Below, in pieces: positions 27,862 through 36,004 of a stretch of DNA of 64,000 nucleotides. This stretch comes from Gelidibacter salicanalis (GTDB taxonomy: Bacteria > Bacteroidota > Bacteroidia > Flavobacteriales > Flavobacteriaceae), in NCBI RefSeq assembly GCF_007997285.1, contig NZ_VORX01000008.1:1-64000 (forward strand). Reading direction: 5' to 3'. The notes beneath the pieces are model-generated. The model saw nothing but the letters and a program-made list of their open reading frames with translations. It did no database searches and was not told where the DNA came from. The number at the start of each line of letters is the position of its first letter. Within the stretch, counting starts at the first letter, position 1. The position numbers and the translations under genes were made by a program.

Positions 27862-29040
27862 TTAAGCGCGTTCAATAACAATAGCGGAAGCACCGCCACC
27901 ACCATTACATATAGCTGCAGCTCCTATCTTCGCATTATTTTGTTCTAATACATTTATCAAAGTTATAATGATACGCACTCCTGAACATCCTAAGGGATGC
28001 CCCAAAGACACGGCGCCACCATTTACGTTAACGTTGCTATCATTCAATCCGAGAAGTTTCATATTTGCTAAACCAACCACGGCGAAAGCTTCGTTAAATT
28101 CGAAGAAGTCTACATCTTCAATAGCAATACCAGCTTTATCCAATGCTTTCGGTAGGGCCTTAGCAGGTGCCGTCGTAAACCATTTTGGTTCATGAGCCGC
28201 ATCAGCATAGCCTCTTATGGTAGCTAACACTTTAAAACCCAATTCATCGGCCTTTTCTCTACTCATCAATATCACGGCGCCAGCACCATCATTAATGGTG
28301 GAAGCGTTAGCTGCAGTGACGGTTCCATCTTTAGAGAACGCAGGTCTCAATGATGGAATTTTATCCATTTTAACGTTGGTATATTCCTCATCTTTTGACA
28401 CTACAACAGCATCTCCACGACGTTGCGGCACTTCTACAGGCACAACTTCATTGTTAAATTTACCGGCATCCCAAGCAGCTGAAGAGCGCTCGTAAGATTG
28501 CACGGCATAAGCATCCTGATCTTCTCTACTAAATTTATATTCGGCGGCACAGGCATCAGCGCAAACACCCATGGCGTTTTCATCATATGCATCTACCAAT
28601 CCGTCTTTCTGCATGCCATCAATTAAGGTGGCAGGTCCAAATTTTGTTCCTGTTCGTGCATGAAGATAGTGCGGAATTAAACTCATGTTTTCCATCCCAC
28701 CGGCTACGATAATATCAGCATCTCCCAAAGCAATAGCTTGAGCTGCCTGCATTACCGCTTTCATCCCAGAAGCACATACTTTATTTACTGTAGTGCAAGG
28801 TACAGTGTCAGGAATTCCAGCATAAATTGCTGCTTGACGCGCTGGCGCTTGTCCAGTGCCCGCCTGTACTACATTACCCATAATCACTTCTTGTACCAAA
28901 TCAGGATTTAGGTTAATTTTATCCAATGCCCCTTTAATGGCTACGGCTCCCAATCTTGGCGCTGTAACTGTAGATAGGGCTCCTAAAAAACTACCAATTG
29001 GAGTTCTTGCTGCTGATACAATGACGACTTCTTTACTCAT
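27862..29040 (-). CDS. Acetyl-CoA C-acetyltransferase (thiolase)
   Basis: A 392-residue thiolase. The acyl-accepting Cys89 is in NKVCASGMKAV. The C-terminal active-site motifs are GHPLGCSG (His about 348) and CNGGGGASA (Cys378). It condenses two acetyl-CoA to acetoacetyl-CoA or runs the reverse reaction. Its stand-alone context, without fadB or hbd next to it, fits acetoacetyl-CoA metabolism more than a beta-oxidation complex. The chain-length specificity cannot be read from sequence. Confidence 0.93.
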   Translation of the reverse strand: MSKEVVIVSAARTPIGSFLGALSTVTAPRLGAVAIKGALDKINLNPDLVQEVIMGNVVQAGTGQAPARQAAIYAGIPDTVPCTTVNKVCASGMKAVMQAAQAIALGDADIIVAGGMENMSLIPHYLHARTGTKFGPATLIDGMQKDGLVDAYDENAMGVCADACAAEYKFSREDQDAYAVQSYERSSAAWDAGKFNNEVVPVEVPQRRGDAVVVSKDEEYTNVKMDKIPSLRPAFSKDGTVTAANASTINDGAGAVILMSREKADELGFKVLATIRGYADAAHEPKWFTTAPAKALPKALDKAGIAIEDVDFFEFNEAFAVVGLANMKLLGLNDSNVNVNGGAVSLGHPLGCSGVRIIITLINVLEQNNAKIGAAAICNGGGGASAIVIERA

Positions 29041-29067
29041 TTTTTATGGGTTTTGATTTGATTCACG

Positions 29068-29075
29068 CAAAATTA
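29068..29075 (-). promoter_or_regulatory. -7 promoter box for thiolase gene
   Basis: On the minus strand TAATTTTG matches TAnnTTTG, 28 bp upstream of the thiolase ATG. The -33 element is not convincing. Confidence 0.45.
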
Positions 29076-29140
29076 AACATTTTTTAATTGATTTATGAAT
29101 GAAACCTCACGTTAAACCTACAAATCCTTTTATAATTTAT

Positions 29141-29148
29141 TACTTTTG
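29141..29148 (+). promoter_or_regulatory. -7 promoter box for pgpH-like gene
   Basis: TACTTTTG matches TAnnTTTG exactly, 22 bp upstream of the ATG. The same box with the same flank (TACTTTTGAAAG) occurs at the thr operon promoter. No good -33 box is seen. Confidence 0.5.
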
Positions 29149-29170
29149 AAAGACAATTGAGACGACTTTG

Positions 29171-31216
29171 ATGAAAAATCTTATTAGTAAGTGGTACAAG
29201 AATCATGCACTTATTTACAAAATCCTCCTTTTTATAGGAACTACTTTTTTAATAGTTTATCTCTTTCCTAAGAGTGGTAAATTCAAATACAATTTTGACA
29301 AAAATAAACCTTGGCAATCGGAAAATCTCTACGCACCATTTGATTTTGCCATACAAAAAACTCCAGAGGAGCTAGAAAAAGAAAAATCTGCCATTGTTGA
29401 AAATAGTGCGATTTATTTTGATTTGGTAGAAGAGGTCAAAGATTTTGTTTACGAAGATTACAACAAAAAGTTCAACAGTACCTTTGACGACTCTTTGGGA
29501 AGAAAAAAAACTGAGCTCTATAGGGTAGGAAAATTGGTGTTGGACGATATTTATAAAAATGGAGTGTTGGAAGAAGATTACAACTATCCAAATGATAAGA
29601 ATGTAATCCTATTGGATGGCCAAAACCAAATCGCAACCACTACCTATTCAGAACTGGCCAAAATTGATGCCTTTAGAAAAATCTTGGAGAAACAGTTGGA
29701 AGACCAACGAAATTCTAATTTTAGCGCGGTTTTTGTCTCGATGTTTTTTGATTTGATTGAGCCCAATTTAAAGGTCAATAAATCCATGACCCAAAATGCC
29801 TTGAATGAAGAACTCGATAAAATTTCTAGAACACGAGGAAATATTGAACGGGAAACGCTGATCATCTCTAAGGGTGAATTGGTGGAAGGTCATAAATACG
29901 ATATTTTAAAATCTTTAGAATCTGAATATGAATCGCAGGTTTGGAGTTCTAATAATTACACTTGGGTGGTTATTTCCTATTCCATTTTGGTAGCATTAAC
30001 CTTATTGATGTTACTGTTATTTTTGCGCAAATACCGTATAGATGTTTTTTTAGATAACACCAAGGTCACTTTTATATTTTTTAATATTCTACTGATGGTA
30101 TTGTTGACCACACTCATCGTAAAATATAATGCCAAGTATGTGTATGTGGTGCCGTTGTGTGTGTTGCCATTAGTTTTAAAGGCATTTTTTGATGCGAGAT
30201 TGGGATTGTTTGCCCATATGCTTACCGTGCTTTTATTGGGATTTGTAGTACCCAATAGTTATGAATATATGTTTTTACAGATTACCGCAGGGATTGTGAC
30301 TATCCTAACCGTTTCAGAATTGTATAAACGCGCCAATCTCTTTATTTCGGTGGGGCAGATAACCCTAGTGTATATCGTAACATATTTTGCCTTTTTTGTT
30401 ATTCATGAGGGCAGTATTATTGATCTCGATTTTGAAGCTTTCGGAATGTTTGTATTGTGTGGCTTGGCGACATTATTTGTACAACCGCTCATTTATATTT
30501 ATGAACGCCTGTTCGGTTTGGTATCGGATGTGTCTTTATTGGAACTTTCAGATACCAACGCGAAGCTTTTAAAGGAATTGTCTAATAAGGCACCTGGCAC
30601 ATTTCATCATAGCTTAAACGTTGCCAATTTAGCAGAAGCTTCCGCTAATGAAATCGGTGCGAATGCCATGTTAGTTAGGGTAGGGGCATTATACCATGAT
30701 ATCGGGAAAATGAAAAATCCCACTTATTTTACCGAGAACCAATCTACGGGATTAAATCCGCACGATGAGTTGTCTGCCCAAGAAAGTGCTGCCATCATAT
30801 TTTCCCATGTATTAGACGGGATCGAAATTGCGAAAAAGAACAATTTACCAGATCGGGTTATCGATTTTATCCGCACCCATCATGGCACCAGTTTGGTCTA
30901 TTATTTTTATATGAAAGAAAAAGAACTTGATATTGCCACAGATGATGCCGATTTTAGATATTCAGGTCCTAAACCGTTTAGTAAAGAGACGGCAATTTTG
31001 ATGATGTGTGATAGTGTGGAGGCCGCATCAAAAAGTTTAAAAGACCCTTCCTCAACTAAAATTAACCATTTTGTGGAGAATATTATCAATAAACAAATGG
31101 AGGATGGGCAGTTTTTAAATGCCAATATTACCTTTAAGGAGATTGAATCTATCAAGAAAATATTAAAGAATAAATTAGCTAACATCTTCCATCTCAGGAT
31201 AGAATATCCAGAATAA
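29171..31216 (+). CDS. PgpH-like 7TM-HD cyclic-di-AMP phosphodiesterase
   Basis: I use ATG 29171 (681 residues); a TTG one codon upstream is less likely. There is one N-terminal membrane segment, a 7TM-HDED extracytoplasmic domain (about 50-265) and then about seven membrane segments (270-470). A cytoplasmic HD domain follows with His509-Asp510 in GALYHDIGKM and a downstream RTHHGT. PgpH proteins hydrolyse c-di-AMP, and the domain order matches. Activity here is inferred from the intact HD motif. A tRNA pair follows 94 bp later. Confidence 0.9.
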   Translation: MKNLISKWYKNHALIYKILLFIGTTFLIVYLFPKSGKFKYNFDKNKPWQSENLYAPFDFAIQKTPEELEKEKSAIVENSAIYFDLVEEVKDFVYEDYNKKFNSTFDDSLGRKKTELYRVGKLVLDDIYKNGVLEEDYNYPNDKNVILLDGQNQIATTTYSELAKIDAFRKILEKQLEDQRNSNFSAVFVSMFFDLIEPNLKVNKSMTQNALNEELDKISRTRGNIERETLIISKGELVEGHKYDILKSLESEYESQVWSSNNYTWVVISYSILVALTLLMLLLFLRKYRIDVFLDNTKVTFIFFNILLMVLLTTLIVKYNAKYVYVVPLCVLPLVLKAFFDARLGLFAHMLTVLLLGFVVPNSYEYMFLQITAGIVTILTVSELYKRANLFISVGQITLVYIVTYFAFFVIHEGSIIDLDFEAFGMFVLCGLATLFVQPLIYIYERLFGLVSDVSLLELSDTNAKLLKELSNKAPGTFHHSLNVANLAEASANEIGANAMLVRVGALYHDIGKMKNPTYFTENQSTGLNPHDELSAQESAAIIFSHVLDGIEIAKKNNLPDRVIDFIRTHHGTSLVYYFYMKEKELDIATDDADFRYSGPKPFSKETAILMMCDSVEAASKSLKDPSSTKINHFVENIINKQMEDGQFLNANITFKEIESIKKILKNKLANIFHLRIEYPE

Positions 31217-31269
31217 AAAAATTCCCATAAAATTTTTTAAAAATAGTTGTTTTCTTTGGAATGAAGGGC

Positions 31270-31277
31270 TACATTTG
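31270..31277 (+). promoter_or_regulatory. -7 promoter box for the tRNA-Ser/tRNA-Pro unit
   Basis: TACATTTG matches TAnnTTTG exactly, 33 bp upstream of the mature tRNA-Ser 5' end. A TTG-containing T-rich stretch lies upstream at roughly the -33 distance. Confidence 0.6.
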
Positions 31278-31310
31278 CATCCGCATTTAAGGATGTTCTT
31301 TAACAAAATA

Positions 31311-31394
31311 GGAGAGGTGCCAGAGTGGTAATGGAGCAGATTGCTAATCTGTCGACGGGTAACTGTCGCCAGGGTTCGAGTCCCTGTCTCTCCG
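31311..31394 (+). tRNA. tRNA-Ser (anticodon GCT)
   Basis: The cloverleaf has a GGAGAGG acceptor paired with the CTCTCC end and the anticodon loop TTGCTAA. A long class II variable arm (about GTCGACGGG...GTCGCC) and a T-arm with GGTTCGAGTCC follow. Discriminator G; the 3' CCA is not fully encoded. It reads AGC/AGU codons. Confidence 0.95.
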
Positions 31395-31414
31395 CAATTT
31401 TCAGATAACCACAT

Positions 31415-31489
31415 CGGGGTGTAGCGTAGCCCGGTTATCGCGCCGCGTTTGGGACGCGGAGGTCGCAGGTTCGAATCCTGCCACCCCGA
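31415..31489 (+). tRNA. tRNA-Pro (anticodon TGG)
   Basis: Acceptor CGGGGTG pairs with CACCCCG. The anticodon stem CCGCG/CGCGG encloses loop TTTGGGA (anticodon TGG). The T-arm has GGTTCGAATCC and the discriminator is A. It lies 20 bp after tRNA-Ser, so one precursor is likely. Confidence 0.95.
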
Positions 31490-31534
31490 CATAATGGAGG
31501 TCGTCACGCCTGAATGCTTGACCATCCCCGACCA

Positions 31535-31573
31535 ATAAAAGCCTACAAAATCAGAGATTTTGTAGGCTTTTAT
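31535..31573 (+). terminator. Strong hairpin downstream of the tRNA pair
   Basis: ATAAAAGCCTACAAAATC and GATTTTGTAGGCTTTTAT form an 18-bp perfect stem with a 3-base loop, 45 bp after tRNA-Pro. T-rich 3' flank; could work in both directions. Confidence 0.8.
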
Positions 31574-31579
31574 CATTTG

Positions 31580-32004
31580 ACTGCGTTGCCAACGCAGTTG
31601 AGCAAAAGATGGCAAATGAAAAAAGCCGTTAAAACCGCTGGTCGCGGTTTTAGGCTTCTAATGAGCATCATCCCAAAATTCAAGATCAACGAGGTTAATC
31701 ATACTTTCTCAAATCATTGTCAAGTAAATAGTTATGGGAAAATAGGCTATAGAGAAATTGTTGGTGGAAAACACCTACAATGGCATAATTTGTAGCGTTG
31801 CCAATACAGTTGAACAAAACTAAATAAATAGTAAAATCGGTGAAAACCACTCTTCACAGTTTTAATCTTTAGAATGGGCAACGACCTAAAATTTCAGGAT
31901 AAACGAGGTTATTCATGCTTCTTCATCATTGTTAATTGAAAATTTATGGAGAATTCATGATGAGAGAAAATTGTTATTGGAAAACACCAACAATGACATA
32001 AAAT
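31580..32004. repeat. Diverged tandem duplication after the tRNA genes
   Basis: Two copies of a roughly 215-bp sequence lie in tandem at about 31580-31793 and 31796-32004. Both start GCGTTGCCAA, share AACGAGGTTA...TCAT in the middle and end GGAAAACACC.ACAATG.CATAA. By eye about two thirds of positions agree. Copy 1 also has an inner hairpin with arms near TTAAAACCGC/GCGGTTTTA, weakened in copy 2. No protein-coding signal is evident. The rest of the gap to 32183 is AT-rich with nothing recognisable. Confidence 0.65.
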
Positions 32005-32183
32005 TATTCTAATATATTTAATTCTATCAACGTAATCAGTCTTGATTCATAATTCAACTTAAAAACCATTTATAACAAAGCTTCTAAAAAATTATCTGGA
32101 TAAAAGTTTAATACTTGTTGTTAATAGATGCGACAGTACCGGAAGAATTAACTGAAATAGTTAGAAAAAAAAACATAGTACTT

Positions 32184-32876
32184 TTAATAATGTTTGAAAT
32201 CATAATATTCTACTGATTCAATCTGGCCTTTTACTGATATGGCACCAATATAGTCTTGATTTGGTGAGAAAGTAAATAGGCTCCAATTATTTTTTTCTGC
32301 TTCTTCCCATTTGGTTTCTAATACCTCTGTTTTTATAGTTGAATTTATACAAACAGAAAACGAATCAAGCGGAAATGAAAGCCCTTGTGCCTTCGCTTTT
32401 ATAAAAGATTCCTTACGGGTCCAGCATCTATAAAAGGCTTCAGTTAGTTTGTTTTTAGGAATTTTATTCAATGCTTCTATTTCAAGATCTGAAAAGAAAT
32501 TTGAGGCTATCTCCATCACGTCAAAATCGGGTTTTATTTTTTCTATATCAACGCCGATAGCATGGTCCAATACAAAAGCCAAAATAGCCATCGTTCCGGA
32601 ATGAGAAATATTAAAATTTAATGGCGTTTCCAAATCGAAATCTGGTTTACCAAACTCACCATATTTAAAACCAATTTCTTTCGGATCTTTATTGAGATAT
32701 TTTCCAGATAAAATCCTTAAAGCACCTCTAGAAACAACCAATTGATTTCTATTTTTTTTAAATTTGAATTTAGATGCTTTTAAAGTTTCCTCTTGAGATA
32801 AGAGGTTAGCATAACTCTTATCGGTATCTGTATTTACATAATATGTATGTATTATATTTGGTTTAATAGGGTACAT
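32184..32876 (-). CDS. 4'-phosphopantetheinyl transferase (Sfp type)
   Basis: This 230-residue enzyme has the superfamily motifs: NISHSG (89-94), GVDIEKI (108-114, Mg-binding Asp/Glu) and WTRKESFIKAKAQG (152-165). Size and motif spacing fit the Sfp/EntD group used for peptide synthetases. It transfers phosphopantetheine from CoA to the carrier-domain serine. It is the last minus-strand gene of the peptide cluster, 314 bp past the TonB receptor gene, and should activate the carrier domains encoded at 36.0-40.4 and 43.6-47.6 kb. Confidence 0.93.
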   Translation of the reverse strand: MYPIKPNIIHTYYVNTDTDKSYANLLSQEETLKASKFKFKKNRNQLVVSRGALRILSGKYLNKDPKEIGFKYGEFGKPDFDLETPLNFNISHSGTMAILAFVLDHAIGVDIEKIKPDFDVMEIASNFFSDLEIEALNKIPKNKLTEAFYRCWTRKESFIKAKAQGLSFPLDSFSVCINSTIKTEVLETKWEEAEKNNWSLFTFSPNQDYIGAISVKGQIESVEYYDFKHY

Positions 32877-33190
32877 AAAATTTATCTAAGATGCATTTAT
32901 CTATTATTCTGACACTAACTTAATATGTGGTGCTTCAAACCATATGGCATGAGAACCTTTCGTATCTGTTGTGATACAAATCTGCTTTTAAAAAATTTAA
33001 ATTCTTACGGTCAACATTTATTCGTTTTTAGATCATTAAAATCCTATTATAAATATAAATCAATATTCTCAATGCTGTCAATATATCGAAGTGCAATAGT
33101 GAATTAACAACTATTGAAAATGATCCCTAAGGGTTTACCATGTCTTCATTAAGTAAAATAAAAAAACCCGCAAATATGGCTGAAGATTCA
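32877..33190. other. Intergenic gap, PPTase upstream region
   Basis: This 314-bp AT-rich gap lies between the TonB receptor stop and the PPTase start. I see no hairpin with a U-run, no exact TAnnTTTG box and no convincing small gene. Confidence 0.45.
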
Positions 33191-35419
33191 CTAAAATCTT
33201 ACAGATATCTTCCCTCTTAAGTAAAAAGGATTGCCCGGTGTAAAATGAATTTCTTCTACTGGATCTACCTCGTTAAACAATCTACTTTCAGTGGCAAACT
33301 GAGTCTCATTCCATTCCGTATTAAATAAGTTTTCAATGATGATACCAATAGTCCAGTTTTTAATCGTGTAATTAAGATTCATATCAGTTACGACATACCC
33401 TTCTGCTATAATAGAATTATCTTCATTTGCTGGTCGGTCCTTGACGAAGCGATAATTTATTGAACCAGAAAAGTCGCCAACATTTCTAAAGGAAAGCCCC
33501 GCCGACGAAGTAAGCTCTGGTGATAGGGGTATATAATCTTCCCCTTTTGGTTCTTCAGTACTTCTAGCGTGCGTATAGTTAATATCGCCATTAAGGTATA
33601 ACCAATCTGCCAATTGATAGCGAATTCCGAAATCAGCACCTAAGCGTTTTGTTTTACCACTTGGTTCAACTATGGCGGCGTCACCTACGTAAACAAATTC
33701 TTGTTCTAGATAAAGTGTCCAAAGCGTCGCATTAAATACCAATCTGTCAGTAGGTCTAAATATGGCTCCAACATCTACTCCAAAAGCTAGTGGCAGAATT
33801 TCTTTGCCATTGTTAGCGGTAACTACCCTAGTATCATTAGAATGAAAACCAATACCAGATTTAGCAAACATTTGTAATTTGGGAGATGCCGCGTAAATAA
33901 TATTCAGTTTAGGCCCTACAAAAACTTTGGCTTCGCTTTGACTGTCGTATGTTTCCGTAATCAAATTGATGTAATCAAATTTCAAGTAATCGAGTCGCAG
34001 CCCAGGATTGATGGTCCATTTTTTTATTTTATAATTGAGATCAAAGTAGGCAAACAAATTGAGTTCATCGGTATTTCCGTAGGCCAACCGTTCCAAAAGC
34101 GTTTGTCGATTTTTGGTTCGGGAAAGTTGCACATCGTTAATATCGTCATATCGGAATCCAATGCCTGTATTATATTTTAATTGTGAATCGTGATTTCCTA
34201 GATGAATGGAATGCTCATAACTGGACTCTGCACCAATTATGGTACGATTTTCCTTTTGGTGGATCTGATCTCCATTTATTGGATCTTCCAAGAAAAAGGT
34301 GAAATTTGAAAACAATTCAAAATCATATTTCGAGATAAAAACTTTCGATTTTATTTTTGAATGCTCATCAAGTTGCTTGGTATGATTTACGAGAAAATTA
34401 GATCTACTTGTTTGGCCTCCTTCAGTATCATCGATAGCACCAAATCTGGAAATTAGGCCTTGGTCAATAGCTCGATTTGGGATTTGACCAGAAGCATCCC
34501 ATTTACTTTGAAAATGTGATAGCGTTAAACTCAACTCCTGATCTTCACGATTATTGAAATGGTATCGTCCCATAATATTGAAACGATTAAAATTTTGTGG
34601 TGATTCAAAAGCACCGTCGGTCAGAACCATTTCTGAAGCGACATAGGCATTGCTTAACTGACCTTCAGAGATTTTAATCATTCCCAAAGTTCGAATGGAA
34701 TTAAACTGTCCTGCCTCGACGGATATAAGATTTTCGTCGATTTTTTCTTTCGTTTTTAAATCAATATAACCAGCCGTATTGAAATTGCCTTTCTGCGCAT
34801 AATAGGGTCCCATTCCAAAATCTATATTGTCAATAGTTTCAGGAATGATAAAGTGCATATCAGCATACCCTTGACCATGGGCATGAGAAACCATATTGAC
34901 CGGAAGTCCGTCAACATTTATAGTGATGTCGGTCCCGTGGTCGATATCAAAGCCTCTCAAGAATATTTGTTCGGCCTTTCCGCCCCCTGCATGCTGACCT
35001 ATGATGAGCCCAGGCACTTTTCTAAGAATTTCTTGAGATGATTTTACGGGATTGGTTTTAACGTCGACATTAACAAAATTACTCAGAATGTTTAATTTAG
35101 ACAATAAAACGACTTGATCTAAGGAGACAGCGGCCTCTTCTAATACGACTTCAATAGTGGCGTCAAGCTGTTTTTCAGTAATAATTAATTGGTGTTTTGT
35201 ATAGCCAAGTCCATAAAAATTAATGATGTCGCCTACTGAAATGTCATCCAATTCAAAATATCCAGAAACGTTGGAATAGGTATAGGAGCCGGTAGTATTG
35301 TTATATACGCTTACCCCTTCAATGGCAGTTTGATCTGGTGAAATTACTGTGCCACTGAGATCATGAGCATATAGAATGCTCCCAAAAAGACAGAATAGAA
35401 CTGTGTGAAAATTTTTCAT
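33191..35419 (-). CDS. TonB-dependent outer-membrane receptor with His-rich plug
   Basis: A 742-residue receptor. A signal peptide ends near residue 18. A carboxypeptidase-like regulatory domain (about 20-95) is followed by the plug (115-230) and a 22-strand-type barrel. The C-terminus ends in an aromatic residue (KISVRF). The plug carries DIDHGTDITINVDG and then VNMVSHAHGQGYADMHF, giving His161, His179, His181 and His189. Such a histidine cluster suggests a metal or metal-chelate substrate. It follows the His-rich small protein by 95 bp in the peptide cluster. Import of the cluster's own product as a metal complex is inferred. Confidence 0.9.
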   Translation of the reverse strand: MKNFHTVLFCLFGSILYAHDLSGTVISPDQTAIEGVSVYNNTTGSYTYSNVSGYFELDDISVGDIINFYGLGYTKHQLIITEKQLDATIEVVLEEAAVSLDQVVLLSKLNILSNFVNVDVKTNPVKSSQEILRKVPGLIIGQHAGGGKAEQIFLRGFDIDHGTDITINVDGLPVNMVSHAHGQGYADMHFIIPETIDNIDFGMGPYYAQKGNFNTAGYIDLKTKEKIDENLISVEAGQFNSIRTLGMIKISEGQLSNAYVASEMVLTDGAFESPQNFNRFNIMGRYHFNNREDQELSLTLSHFQSKWDASGQIPNRAIDQGLISRFGAIDDTEGGQTSRSNFLVNHTKQLDEHSKIKSKVFISKYDFELFSNFTFFLEDPINGDQIHQKENRTIIGAESSYEHSIHLGNHDSQLKYNTGIGFRYDDINDVQLSRTKNRQTLLERLAYGNTDELNLFAYFDLNYKIKKWTINPGLRLDYLKFDYINLITETYDSQSEAKVFVGPKLNIIYAASPKLQMFAKSGIGFHSNDTRVVTANNGKEILPLAFGVDVGAIFRPTDRLVFNATLWTLYLEQEFVYVGDAAIVEPSGKTKRLGADFGIRYQLADWLYLNGDINYTHARSTEEPKGEDYIPLSPELTSSAGLSFRNVGDFSGSINYRFVKDRPANEDNSIIAEGYVVTDMNLNYTIKNWTIGIIIENLFNTEWNETQFATESRLFNEVDPVEEIHFTPGNPFYLRGKISVRF

Positions 35420-35514
35420 AGTATAGGGTTTTATGCAAAAATTTGCAAATTAGAGATGAGATGTCGTGTTGACTGTAAAGCTCACGATGCACAATTAATG
35501 GCTTTCGTTAGCTA

Positions 35515-35970
35515 TTAAACTAGCCGTGGAGGCAACTCTATAATCTCTAAAAAACCGACTATGACTTTATTTATGGGATTGTCGTCGTTATTTTGAATAA
35601 CAGTTGGGAGAATCTTTGATAGTGTTAAAATATTGGTTGATATATGTTTGTCGATCAGATAGGTGTTGAGTAGGTTTTTATTATCTAAATCAAGCCCGTC
35701 TGACGGATTAATTAGCGCGGCAATACGATTAAGTGCGTTATGATTATGCGCTCGCAAATGATCGTGTTCATGATTTAAATTTTGTTTTTCTTTTTGATTG
35801 ATTTTGGTAGCGCTAACCGTGACATCTGGGGGCGAAATGATGTGTGAAACCTCATGAAAAACAGTGTATATGACTTGATGACAAGGATTGGCTAAATAGC
35901 AAAGCCCTATGAGCAATGCCATATATTTCAAAACCCAGGTTTTCAAACCATTTCTGTAATTTACACTCAT
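35515..35970 (-). CDS. Small His-rich exported or membrane-anchored protein
   Basis: A 151-residue protein. Residues 12-36 are hydrophobic (VLKYMALLIGLCYLANPC) and could be a signal anchor. His31, His39 and His43 follow, then the His-rich stretch NHEHDHLRAHNHN (66-78). The C-terminus ends ELPPRLV. Small proteins with a hydrophobic N-terminus and His clusters often sit beside metal-linked TonB receptors in Bacteroidota (recalled, not checked). It lies 34 bp after the peptide synthetase and 95 bp before the receptor gene. A periplasmic metal-binding role is a guess from composition and place. Confidence 0.7.
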   Translation of the reverse strand: MSVNYRNGLKTWVLKYMALLIGLCYLANPCHQVIYTVFHEVSHIISPPDVTVSATKINQKEKQNLNHEHDHLRAHNHNALNRIAALINPSDGLDLDNKNLLNTYLIDKHISTNILTLSKILPTVIQNNDDNPINKVIVGFLEIIELPPRLV

Positions 35971-36004
35971 ATATTATGTTTACGAAAACTTAAGCCAAAA
36001 GGTT

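Noticed and set aside
31514-31795. Possible 93-codon gene after the tRNA pair
   Set aside because: It runs through the 18-bp terminator stem and copy 1 of the tandem duplication; copy 2 does not preserve the frame.
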